DNA from: Xestospongia muta
Taxonomy: Eukaryota; Porifera; Demospongiae; Haplosclerida; Petrosiidae
Direction of reading: 5' to 3'
DNA: 64,000 bases
NCBI GenBank assembly: GCA_963693285.1
Contig: OY848920.1
Location: 6,523,135 to 6,587,134 of the forward strand
Shown here: positions 53,552-64,000 of the stretch, one piece after another
How positions within the stretch are numbered: position 1 is the first letter of the stretch
Layout: each line of letters opens with the position of its first letter
The notes under the pieces: model-generated
Seen by the model: the letters and a program-made list of their open reading frames with translations, nothing else
What the model was told of the DNA's origin: nothing
The model's database searches: none
Position numbers and translations under genes: made by a program

Positions 53552-55642
53552 TTATGAATTTAAGTGATTAAGCCTTTCCTGCTTCATAGTTGTACGTAGG
53601 TAGGTCTTGATATTGCAAAGTGACAAAAAGGATCGTTGAATTGTTGCCGATGTACCTGGCATAGTTAGAAGAAGTCTGAACAGCTTTGACACTTGTGGAA
53701 ATAATTCTTGATACACTGACAGTTTCTCTTTTAAGCTGGTAACAGAAAATTGTGTTCCTTGCATTGTGTTTTTCAACATCGGTAGTTCAGTGCACAAGTC
53801 AACATCGTGAAGGTCTTCACCAAAATGGCCTACAATATCTTTAACACTGCACAAGGAACATCTACTCCAGTAGCAGCGTACTGAAGAACTTCAACTTTGC
53901 TATACAATGTGAATGTTGGTGATTCAAATCTTCTCTCCTATTTCACCAATACGTTTGTCCAAAATTTCAAAGTAATACTTACGGTATAAACTTTCAACAG
54001 TTTCATGATGATGAGTGTTAGATACTATTTCATCAAAATGTGAAGGTGATCTTTTTCGTGGCAGCACAGGCTCATCAACTCCTAAATCTGAAGCTTTCTG
54101 TTTGGTTTCATCCCAGAATTTTTTAAAGCAAGCATCAGAACATGTGATCTTTTAAGACACCTCTAGCTTGTGACGTTGCCTCTATCTTTCCACTATATTC
54201 CTCAACTGTCTCTTCTAAAACTAGAAATTAAAAGATATGTAATAAAATTTAAGGACCTTTTTATCTATATTATTTACCTGCCTGAACAACTTCACAATTA
54301 AGTAAAAGAGATTGATGATTCAGTATGTACTGTCCAATGAGTTGGACAGAGTGGCTTGACACCAGGAGTTTATGGAGAAAGCTCTGGTTGCATTTTTATA
54401 AGCATTGCTTTTTTCTTTGCACTGTACTTGAAGATTTTAGATAACTCCAGGACTGTATCGAATCATCCCTCATGATTGTAATGGAGCGACAGGTGTCCTG
54501 GACAGCAAGATTAAGACAGTGGCCCATGCAATGCATGTATAGAGCTCGAGCTTCTAACTGCTGAATCTGTGTTGCCACACCTGAATGTCTCCCTGACATA
54601 TTGGCAGCACCATCGTAACATTGGCCACAACAATTATTCAGTGGAAGACTTGAATGTGTTAGAACATCCTTGATTAAGCATGTTAGCTGATTGACAGTAG
54701 TTTCATTGGTTGAATATAAACCTATACAATCTTCATAAACTTCATATGTTTGTGGGTTGTATGTATGAATGACTTTATATATACCTGCTCTGTCAGAGAT
54801 GCATCAACAGTCTCATCAGCACTCACACTGTACCACTTGCTGGTATAAACATCTTTTAATATCGACCTTTATATTTGATGAGACATAATCTTGAGCATCT
54901 CATCTTGGATTTCATGAGATGTATAGGCTTTTTTTTGCTGCAACCAAGTCATTGAAGTCATTTGCTCGTAACTGCATCAGCTGATGGAAGTTTCCATTAT
55001 GCTCCAGGTGACTATGTAGTGGTAGCCCTTGATGTGCAAGGTATGCAATAGAGGTAAATAGCTTCAGCAGGCAGTTCCTGGCCTTCTCCTGCTGTGATTG
55101 CAGTTGGTGTTGAAGCTGAGAATTGATACTGGTATCTTTATTAATCTGATCCCATTTCATCACTGCTTCCTTATGGCAAGCACTTTTACGATGCTGCTCA
55201 AATATATGTGTGGCATCCTTCCAATTGAAACCAGTAGTTATAAAAGTACTTTCCTTGCTTTTGAATAACGTAAACTGTTTCAGAGGATGCACATTTCGGC
55301 ATATAATGCAGTAAGCTCTGTTGTTTCTTGTTTCCCAGTGGAGTCATTTCTCACACAGCTTATTATCGAACCAAAAAGGCTGAAAGGAACGATGCTCTGT
55401 TTTTTTTTGGCCCAGTTTTCTTTTGGGGAATGCACCTTTTGAGCGAGGTTGATAAGGTTGCTTAATAACCCAAAATTCAAACAACTCACTTTAAGAGGTG
55501 GATGCTGGAAGATTAGCTTGATTCATAGACTCTTCATCATTTTCTAAAATCAATCAATTAAACTGCTTTCATCGAACCCATCATCAATTTGAGGTCTTTT
55601 ATGTTTATGAAATGCTTCTAGAAGAGACTGCTGCCTGGTCAT
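53552..55642 (-). pseudogene. TTF/ZMYM1-type hAT transposase, near full length, decayed
   Basis: From Met at 55,642 (MTRQQSLLEAFHKHKRPQID): the TTF-type zinc finger region (HRSFQPFWFDNKLCEK, AYCIICRN), FITTGFNWKDATHIFEQHRK, ANDFNDLVAAKKSLYIS, SADETVDASLTEQV (first D), CYDGAANMSGRHSGVATQI (second D), MHCMGHCLNLAVQDTCR, GVDEPVLPRKR, ETVESLYRKYYFEILDKR and the dimerisation domain (MPGTSATIQRSFLSL). A segment of the insertion domain is deleted near 54,200, and about six frame changes are present. SERSFS is IQRSFL, so the usual E is lost. Confidence 0.87.
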
Positions 55643-55986
55643 TTTTTCGAGGTGACTAGAAATTGTTTTTATTAAAACTTTTAAAATAGTTAAAACCAAT
55701 GACAACTAACTAACTCTCTATCTATCTCTCCTACTCTGACTCTGTCTCTCTATAAGCATTAGTTCTTTTATAGTCTTAGCCTGGATCACTTAGTATAGCT
55801 GGACTGCTTTGGAATTTCCATCGCAGCTGCTTCCTGTAATTTAATTGGTCAGATTTGTAATTGATGCAGTTTAATGATCCGGGTGTACGTCACATTATTA
55901 ATTTTATTTCAATATGGAAAACTGGTACGGCATTGCCATACTACTTTAAAATGTGGTACAGCTCTTGCTGAACCTGCTGTACCTGT

Positions 55987-55999
55987 TGTGCCGCCCCTG
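55987..55999. repeat. hAT terminal repeat, 5' end of the 53.5-55.6 kb element
   Basis: Read on the minus strand: CAGGGGCGGCACA, a common hAT end, about 345 bp upstream of the start codon. The partner end was not found. Confidence 0.6.
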
Positions 56000-58169
56000 G
56001 GTCCACTAGACCACTTTCATTTTACTTTGGACATGTTGTATGGTCGTCTTGACTGTGCCAAATGTTAGCGGTACCCTGTGACGTTCAATCAACTCTTAAT
56101 TTATTATCTCTATCACTTTTTAGCTCGTCAGACATCCAAAAATCTAAAAATAAGCTTCTTTCTTCCCCTCTTATATTTCTGCATTTCATCAGCATGCCTT
56201 CACTTTTGATGCACTTACAGCAGTAAATGATTCCCTATTTTGTCTTTTGAGGGCTCAATAGATTCCACATCAGTTACATTGGGTAAACAATCTTCTAGTT
56301 ACATCAATTTCTTGTATTCGTCCTTATATTGTTGAGTATCCGCTCTTCCATCATCAAACATTTGTTTGTTACTGATATTAGCTTTTCTTTTCTTAGCAGT
56401 ACAAGTTCACTCCATGTTGTGTAATAGTTTTATTGTTGCGTATCCTTGGCGGTTGGAAGACTCCAATTACTTCTGCAAATGGTAGTAGCACCTTGGAATT
56501 TCTACAAGATTGCAACCATTTCAACTTCTGGTAAAACTTTTAAAACTTTCTGCTAGGTTCTGTCTGTCTGAGAGCTGAGCTAATGTAAAAAAATGTTTTA
56601 ATTTTTGTGATTTCACTAATGTCAGTTGTTTTTCTAAGTAGAAATGATATTTTTGCTTGTTTACCTACATAATGCTACCTATCAATGAAAGTTTCTAAAA
56701 GTGATGATGACTAATCTTTTTGAGTGAATGTTTAACTAAAATGGAAATTCCTATTTAAAAAGATTCCTGAGAAATATCAACTCTCTACACCTCCAACAGC
56801 TACGATGGCTCGAAAGATAACATCTACACAAAAATCTGGAAGCATTAATTGGTAAGTAGCAATTAAATTGATGATTTAATTTTATTTGTTAAAAAACATA
56901 TATCATCTTCTCATGAGGCACATGATGTTGATGATCAGGATGTTGGTCGAAAGTATATCACCTATACATCTAGCATATTGGCCACCAATGGTCCAATAAC
57001 AAGCTTTTCCGCTCCAAATGTGTAGGACTCGCAATGGAGTAGTGTCATTTTATCTCTTATTGTTCTCTTTGTATACTCTTGAAGAGTTATATTTAAAAAA
57101 ATTGCATTTTGTAATGAATTCAACAGTTGAATGTAAAATAATGATATAAAATAAAACAAAAACAGAGTGAAGTCGTTGTTGTTTTTTAAATATTTAGTTT
57201 CACACACTTATCTTGCCATCCTCCAAGATGTAAATATTTAGTTTCACACACTTATCTTGCCGTCCTCCAAAATTTCTCATTGTTTATAATTTGATATATT
57301 AACGAGACATCAAGATTTCTGTCAACATCTCTCATCTATTCAAGCCCTCTAACACCTAAATTAAAATGCATTTCAATTATAGCTCAATATTGCATGCATT
57401 CCAAGCTGCTTCCTGATGATTTTCCTAAAAAAATGTACACAATTCTAATTTTTAAAAAGTTTTCTTTAACATCTTAAGATAGTCGCTTATGTTTTTGGTT
57501 TAACACTTCATTAATGTGGAGATTATCTTGATTAGCAAAGTACGTTAAAGAATTCCTTGCTTCACCTTAAAAGTTACATAATTCTTAATTCTCTAATAAA
57601 AAGTTGGGTGATGCTTTGTTTTCCCACTAACTATGCCAGTGGGCGTTATTTCCAAAAAGGACAGCGTCAGTTGTACTGAGTGTCTTCTTTTTATTTGACT
57701 GAAAATTTTTCAAAAAATTGTAACAATCTAAGGAAACAAAGCAATGGCTGGTTCAAAATACATTTTAATGAGTAACTTAGCCATTTTTTGACTTCTTACA
57801 CCAACCTGTTTCTTGTGCATCTTTTCCAACCTCAGACTGTCAATGTGTTTATTTGTTTATTTGACAAGTATGGTGGAGAAATTTTGTAACTTCCAAATCT
57901 ACTCTATTCTATTTTGAGCTCGTCCACACAATTGAGGTAATACGTTTGAAGTGTTTACATATAAGCATTCACCACACAAAGACATAGTGATAAGATAATT
58001 AAATAAAAAATAATTGAATTCAAAAATAGAAATGGCTGAGAGATCTGTGATGATATTCGAGAAGAGGATACTTTAAACAACGATATGACATCTACTAATT
58101 ATTTACCTAACATCTCCACAGTGAAAAGGCATACATAAAAATCATAATGATTATACTTACTATATGTAA
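56000..58169. other. long stretch without a recognised element
   Basis: A possible exon MARKITSTQKSGSIN ending at GTAAGTAG lies near 56,801. A 44-bp tandem duplication occupies 57,187-57,274 (two units starting TAAATATTTAGTTTCACACA, three differences). Otherwise AT-rich sequence without family signatures. Confidence 0.4.
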
Positions 58170-59390
58170 CAGTGATGAGTTCAAGTGGACAAACAAACTA
58201 AAACCTATCAATATTGTTCTGCGAACATGTCGGTCCAACTAGTCGCTTAGATTGTTTTTCATAGAAGAAATAACAGAGACAATCATTTATTAACATTGCA
58301 TGGAAGAAGAAAGATTTGCTAAGTGGGATTAACTAACCAGACAAGAGTTGGAGGCATACTTTGGCTTCATGATTTTTAAGGGCTTAGTCTCACTACCATC
58401 ATATCATGACTACTTGAAAAAAAGGATGAATTTCTATCATCCAGTTGCCAATCGAATACCACGAGATCAATTTTTTGAGATATCACGGTATCTTCATTTT
58501 GTGAACAACTCCATAATTTTACCTCCAGACAGTGAAAACTACGACGGATTATGTAAGGTGTGACCAGTCATAGAGTATCTATGTGACAAATTTCAACATG
58601 TCTATGACCCACATTGTGAGTGCAGTATTGATGAGGCAATGGTTCCTTATAAAGGACGGTGCTCTATGAAGCAATACATAACCTCAAAAACCAACTAAAA
58701 GCAGTTTAAAAGGGTGGATGAGAGCTGATTCCACCAATGGGTACATATCAGAATTCCAAATATATGTTGGGAAAGAAAAAGGTTCAGTAGAAAGTAAACT
58801 AGGAGAACGGGTGATAAAAGACCTGACGAGAAAAATACAACATAAAAATTATCATCATTTCTGTGACAATTTTTTCACAAGTTTCTCACTGTTCAGAGAC
58901 TTATTAGCTAATGGTTTGTATGTTTGCGGTACTGTAAGAACACATCGCAAAGGTTTCTATTCTATATAATAAATTAGAGAGAGGAGAAAGCATCACCTTG
59001 CAATGTATAAACCCAAATATGAACACTACAGTCTGGCAGGACACAAAACTTGTCTCAGCAACATCAACTAATGCTCAACCACTTCCTCACAACAAGGTAA
59101 TTAGACGAATGAAAACGGGAGAAAAGGAAATTATCATGCCTTCAAAATATTACATTATCTATTCAGTATATGGGTGGTGTTGACAGAAACGATCAATTGT
59201 GGCAATATTATCACATAAAACTTAAATGTTGAAAGTACTATAAGTACATTTTGTAGTTCCTCATGGATGTGGGAATTACCAATTGTTTTATTCTGGCAAA
59301 AGAATACACTGACCTTTCATTAATCATGTAAAAGATTTTCGTCTCCAGCTTGCAAAGGAGCTGATAGGTGACTTCAATGGAAGGAAATGA
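58170..59390 (+). pseudogene. piggyBac transposase, second copy, decayed
   Basis: The + strand reads DEFKWTNKLKPINIV, FFIEEITETII, LTRQELEAYFGFMIFKGLVS, YHPVANRIPRDQFFEISRYL, CSIDEAMVPYKGRCSMKQYI (first D), MRADSTNGYISEFQIYVG, NYHHFCDNFFTSFSLFRDLL (second D), VWQDTKLVSATSTNAQP, YMGGVDRNDQLWQYYHIKLK (third D) and LAKELIGDFNG. All three catalytic Asp motifs remain, but about six frame changes and stops separate them. It is a different lineage from the 25-29 kb copy. Confidence 0.87.
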
Positions 59391-59899
59391 TGTGTTAGTA
59401 CGTCACATTTTCCCTTCAAAATAGATGGAAAGCAACATTGATGTCATTATTGTTACCATTATAAACATACACATAAAGACACAACATGGCATTGTTTCGA
59501 TTGTGTTTTACACTTTTGCTACAATGGAAGAAGTGATGATTGGTTTTTACTTTACCACAAACAACATGTACATTTATGAAGTAGAAACTCTATTAGACTA
59601 TCATATCTAACACTACACTTACTAGCATAATATATTAACTTATACTAACTTCTCAGAGTAAAATAAAAGAAACACAAATAATGTGACATTATTGTACTGA
59701 TGACTGGCTTTGCTATAGAAATAGTGTCCTTCTTTTTAGCAGATGCTGCTAAACCAATGTATGTGGCCTTTAACATTTGCGTTAGACATATCTAGAATGT
59801 AAACATCAACAAAAACAAGGTTAGTACTGCCTTACTTAGTCTTAAAACCTTGCTTATATTGCACACTGAGATACTTTTTTCAATTTACCTCTTTTTTAT

Positions 59900-60817
59900 A
59901 CTTTGACATATGTTTTGAAGTGTACACTTGCAGACAGGACACGTAACCTGTATGAGCATCAGCTAGTACTTTTGGTTGGTTTCAAGGGTAAGTACTGTTT
60001 CATACTTGATCTACCCTTGAATGGTATCATCGCCTCATCCAAGCTGACCTCTTTGTTTATGTTGTAAACTCTCTGAAATCTCTCACCTAGCTGCCAGAGA
60101 ATTGGTTCGATTTTCCCAGTCTTTTATAGTCTGGAGTTCCCGTTGGAGCAAGACATTGATTGTCTTCAAACACACAGTTGGACAAACTGTTGTTATCCCA
60201 GATTCACCATTAGGAATCTTCCATCTTTTTTTCACCATTGAAATCCTACAGTTTATAGTAGAGCAGACCAACAAATATGCATTAGAGTGTATGGAACACC
60301 TTCTTTTGGAAAACGATCCAGTGTACCACTATGCACCAGTTGCATCACAAATCTCCTGAACAAGTTTTCTTGAGATAAGCAAGTACTTGCATTTTGAAAT
60401 CCTTGAGACTTATTGATTTCATAGTACTTGTCCACTTGACTTTATCGCGAGAAAATTATTAATAAGGTAACCTATGTATGACTATTTATACTTACTGCAA
60501 CTTCTTATTCCTCTTTCCTTTCGTTTTAGTTGTTTCTCTGTCATCCTTGCTCTCCTCAATTTCGTTATCACTATAATCATTCTCATTGTTGTTTGTGTAC
60601 TCTTCATTATTCTCTTTGTCAATTCCGTCATGCTGTCACTGTCATCGCCTTTGTCATCATAATCATCCATTTTTGTATTGCAATCATCATACTCTCTCTA
60701 ATCATCATCATTGCTATTGTCCTCATCATCGTTGTCTTCATTTCCATTGTCTTTTACTTCCTCTTCCACTAAACCAAATTCCTCGTCACTTCCATCAAAA
60801 AAAGACGTCTTGTTCAT
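59900..60817 (-). pseudogene. piggyBac transposase, third copy, with an internal inverted block
   Basis: Acidic exon 60,817-60,496 (SFFDGSDEEFGLVEEEVKD, one TAG) ends at the donor GCA|GTAAGTAT. The next exon reads KVKWTSTMKSISLKDF down to 60,399. Then 60,171-60,392 is reversed: on the + strand it reads TVGQTVVIPDSPLGIFHLFF, FIVEQTNKYALECM, YAPVASQIS and ISKYLHFE. Below it the minus strand resumes: DNQCLAPTGTPDYKRLGK, LGERFQRVYNINKEVSLDEA, MIPFKGRSSMKQY (first D). Later parts are lost. Confidence 0.88.
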
Positions 60818-61245
60818 CCTCACTCATTACCATACTGGCTATTGGAGTATTCATAACACAAGTAATTTGCGAATTTGTTTGTATTTTTATATGTTATAGT
60901 GCTTTTTTACTTTTATATGTTATAGTAGTATGAGTACATTTATTGTAGTTTTGAACATTCTTCAGGTGTCAATTCTCCAACCTATATACTGACTTAATCC
61001 CAAGTTCACAATATTACAATGCCTTGCCTCTCACTGACCTCTTTGCTTGCATTTCCTAGTAACATCAACTCATTTTTTTCTCCTCAATAAATGGAGCAAG
61101 TTTTCTTTAAGATACTTGGAGTAATAATGAGTAATTATGTACTAAGATAACTGTTTTCTTTGGTAGTAATGCTGACTGTAACATACTTTTTTGGTCTGCA
61201 TACCTAGGTTGACTTGTAACACATCATGTTCACTAAGATGTGCAA

Positions 61246-61945
61246 TTAACATAGCAATGTTATGACCTCGATGTCATGTCTCTCCCAATGACTCAAGGCT
61301 TCTTTGATAAGATTTGCTACAAGACCCTGAGTTTGGCTGTCAATGTCTGAATTGTTGTCTGTAGCAGTGCAAGTCTCTGTCCCAGATGAGATCCATGTGT
61401 ACAAGCTTCTGTAATTTTTCAGGTTGGCACTTTTTGGCATCGTCCCCAAAACTGTCATGATACCAACAGAGATTGGCGGGTGGTTGTGTTTGTGGAGCTG
61501 GGCTGGGTGGAGGATCTCAATCTTTCGAAGAACTGGCAGATCTAGCTGAAACAGTAATGGATATAGCTGCACCAGCAGTAACTCAAATCAACACCCAATT
61601 CAGCTCAGATGTTGATCAATTACTCTCAGAGATATCAGATCTCAAGTCGCTATTCAAATCCATGCATTTGCCAAAAAAGTAATTTAACTGTCATCCCTCT
61701 AAGTCTCCCCGTTGTTCACCCAAAAGCTAGAACCATTCTCACATTTGGGGGTATTCTTTTTAAAAATAACTCTCTCCTTGTTGTTCACCCAGAAGCTAGA
61801 ACCATTCTCATTCTCATATTTGGGGGTATTCTTTTTAAAAATAACTCCTGTAGGAAAGCAGTGTCTGCCGTTGCTGCTTTGTCTCCAAAGAGTTGTTGCA
61901 TTCTCCTAAGCAGCTGAGATGGCTTCCTATCACCCAGCTTTTTCC
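61246..61945 (-). pseudogene. Mag-type gypsy Gag fragment with inverted block and tandem duplication
   Basis: The minus strand reads [40 protein letters not shown] (61,945 down to 61,722), then PANLCWYHDSFGDDAKKCQP (the WYH-type knuckle) below 61,505. The piece that should stand between (SQSFEELADLAETVMDI, SSDVDQLLSEISDLKSLFKS) lies on the + strand at 61,510-61,716. The [12 protein letters not shown] part is present twice (61,712-61,785 and 61,786-61,865). Closest relative here is element D. Confidence 0.85.
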
Positions 61946-62370
61946 GTGTTGAAGAGCTGCTGTAGGCGGCGTTACTCTGATGCCATAGTTCTTGCTATCA
62001 GTTGAGTTTTAAGACTGTTATAGGGGTTGGTTGGTGGGGGCTTATGTTTGATGAAAAGATTGGAAATAAAACCAGAAATGTTGTTATAATCATTATGTCA
62101 TGTTGTATCCTACATAATGTATGTGAGATTAATGGAGAGGAAATTGATGATACATGACTAGAAGACAACGAGAATCACCCCTACCCTCAACCCAATAATG
62201 AAAGTCATTAAAATACAACACAAGAAAAGTTTATAAAATTTTCAAAAATGATTGATGTTCCTTGAAAAAAATGTAACAGAAAAAGTGGGGGTCCTGCTGG
62301 GAGATAACTTTGAGAACCATATGAAATCATCTTCCCATTAAAATTGTCCTCATGTTATTTTCATGTTAGC
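61946..62370. other. spacer, nothing recognised
   Basis: No family signature on either strand. Confidence 0.35.
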
Positions 62371-62374
62371 ACAT

Positions 62375-62940
62375 ACCTTGATTCTATATCTTTTTGTCCC
62401 ACCATGAACTTCCCTATTACAATTTCTAGTGACTTTCTCAAGTTTAGTCACTGGCTTCTTTCTTTTTGAAGGTGGTTTTGACTCTTCTTTCTTCTTACTA
62501 ATACCTGCGCTGCTTGAAGCAACACTAGGTAGAGACTTATTACTTGTAGGACTAGATAATGACGTATCACCTTCTTTATGACCATTATTATCATTATTTC
62601 TCCCTATCTCTTCTGAATCTAGTAGAGGTGAAGTTCCTTTATCATCTTCTTCATTATTTGAAAGATCACGTGGTAATACTGTTTCAGAACTAATTTCAAG
62701 TGATGGCTTAGTACCTGGTTTCACTCCAAGTATGGCATATAGTTCTTCAAAAAAATTGCAGCTTTTTCTTTCAGTAAAGTTATTATCTACAAGCTTTCTA
62801 TATATTTTGTTCATTTTTTTATCTTCTCTCTGCGTTGACTAATCTTTCTTTCAAAACCTTTTTTTGTGAAGCTTTGCACAGATCCTCTGGTAGACATCTT
62901 ACCAATACTTTCCTCTAGTAGCCATTGCAATGGGTGCGGT
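62375..62940 (-). CDS. SANT/Myb-like (trihelix) DNA-binding exon, partial
   Basis: The minus strand reads PHPLQWLLEESIGKMSTRGS, KKGFERKISQRREKIKKMNK, IYRKLVDNNFTERKSCNFFE, ELYAILGVKP, then an acidic Ser-rich linker and KKKEESKPPSKRKKPVTKLE, ending at the donor AAG|GTATGTGC (62,374). The 'QcrdKIKKL...YrkivDNN...g..rktC.yFeeLd.IlG.kP' wording is that of invertebrate Myb/SANT-like proteins, many encoded by DNA transposons. The start lies upstream of 62,815 and needs one frame change there. It may be the DNA-binding subunit of a Harbinger-like element; the nuclease is not in the window. Confidence 0.6.
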
Positions 62941-63500
62941 GGAATTAAAATAATGTGGGTGTAGTTCTAATTTTTGGCCCTGGTTAATGAGGATATGTGT
63001 TTACACTCTAGGCCCAGATTAGCCTGGGTTAAAAAGTTTGTCACCACCTGCTACAGTGTTACACTTCATTTTATAGCCTAGGCTATTTCTCACCAAGATC
63101 AGTAATGTTTTCACATTTATAACACTTTTCAACACAATGCTGTGATTAATAAAAGTTTGTATATCCATAATTCCTGACGTTCTCCATTCCATTACAGAAC
63201 ATACAAGTAGTGGGGGGACAATACGGGAGAACACATTTAAGGATTCAGAAAGTCCCTGCTTAGCACACTGAAAATTACCTTGATAGACCTTAACTTGTAC
63301 ATCTGTAATTGTCATATTCTGAAATGGATCCTTTTTGATATCAACTCCATAACATCAACAAACGAGAGCTCCAAATAAAAGAAAGTTATTAGCAAAAAGA
63401 TGAACCATTGCTAAATTAGTTATGAGGCGAGCCTGAGCAACAGTGACAAATTATTGTGGGTGAGCCAAGGCACGCGTTCTAAAATGTTTTCATCTAATTA
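62941..63500. other. no recognised gene; unassigned open frame at 63,019-63,315 (-)
   Basis: A 98-codon frame on the minus strand (starting MTITDVQVKVYQGNFQCAKQ) has no family signature. Confidence 0.3.
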
Positions 63501-63511
63501 GTGTTATTTAA

Positions 63512-64000
63512 CCATTTGTTAACGATAGACGCGATCGCGTCATAAGATGTTGCTACAGTAATGACGAATGACGTGTATTTGGGTCATAGTTGATAGCTTG
63601 CTTCTATGCGACCTAAAAGTTGATAGGCAGCAGCTGGACTATATAACTTACATTGCTAGGAGTAGTATTAATAATCTACCTTCTTGTTAACTCAACATCA
63701 TCGTCCAGTACCGAGTTTGAAAACTTTGCAAAAGCACTTCTGGAACTGTTGAACACCCACACATGGTAAACCACAACACTTATGTGCTTGTGATAATATA
63801 CTTGAAAATAAAATAAAAAAACCCAATTATTTAATATAAATGGATGACAGACAACTTTTCACTCAAGAAGATATTTAAAACTTATATGTGAAGAAGAAGG
63901 CAATGAAGGACCTTCAGAGATAATGTTTCCTGGCAGCGACAAGGAATTTGGTCTTTATGAGGATAATGATGAGAAACCTAGGTAATAAATAGTAATTTAT
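63512..64000 (+). mobile_element. left end of a further piggyBac element, running off the window
   Basis: TTAA (63,508-63,511) is followed by CCATTTGTTAACG and a perfect 14-bp palindrome GACGCGATCGCGTC (63,528-63,541). The layout equals the 24.65-kb piggyBac (TTAA, short end, palindrome). From 63,840 the + strand reads an acidic N-terminus: MDDRQLFTQED, one frame change, EEEGNEGPSEIMFPGSDKEF and YEDNDEKPR ending at the donor AG|GTAATA. The remainder is beyond 64,000. Confidence 0.55.

Noticed and set aside
57187..57274. Possible CRISPR-like direct repeats
   Set aside because: Only two adjacent 44-bp units without spacers: a simple tandem duplication in a eukaryotic genome.
60470..60930. Hydrophobic + strand proteins resembling membrane segments
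   Set aside because: They are the antisense of the acidic piggyBac N-terminal exon on the minus strand.

Overview
This is AT-rich metazoan DNA made almost entirely of decayed transposable elements. I see no intact host gene. Several signs point to an early-branching animal, most likely a sponge, although no single-copy marker gene confirms it: Ty3/gypsy elements with very short LTRs, TTF/ZMYM-type, BED-type and ZNF862-like hAT transposases, several piggyBac lineages, Tc1 and IS630-like transposases, a TNP2/EnSpm-type transposase, genes cut by small GT-AG introns, and long ATGT and AT microsatellites.

Layout. 0-13 kb: three gypsy elements (A, B, C), all on the + strand, each with a 3' LTR and no visible 5' LTR, with a LINE scrap and a hAT remnant between them. 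13-24 kb: microsatellite, gypsy gag-protease scrap, an RT-element scrap, an IS630-like DDE transposase, a BED-hAT N-terminus, a HIRAN-like exon, a gypsy fragment with an in-place inversion, and a decayed member of an unclassified invertebrate transposon family. 24.6-29.7 kb: a TTAA-flanked piggyBac with a nearly complete hAT nested inside it; the piggyBac sits in a copy of a dispersed repeat. 29.7-33.2 and 40.4-45 kb: partial copies of a gene-like repeat family ('R') with conserved splice sites; one copy is split by a 1.6-kb terminal-inverted-repeat element that carries an unrecognised gene. 33-40 kb: hAT, piggyBac-like, gypsy and IS630 scraps and a Tc1 element with TIRs. 45-50 kb: a diverged second copy of the 19.5-20.7 kb segment with a palindromic array, a piggyBac-like scrap, a 794-bp TIR/TA element and a BED-hAT. 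50-64 kb: SWIM-domain gene remnant, TNP2-type scrap, near full-length TTF-hAT, two piggyBac copies on opposite strands, gypsy gag, a SANT/Myb-like exon and the start of another piggyBac.

The most unusual signal is structural. Many decayed copies contain short in-place inversions bounded by 5-7-bp inverted repeats, or paired fold-back palindromes in the order A-A'-B'-B. In the piggyBac at 60 kb, mentally reversing the block restores the reading frame at both ends. In the other cases a second copy or a coding frame shows the ancestral order. This suggests recurrent fold-back or template-switch mutation in this genome, or, less likely, an amplification artefact.
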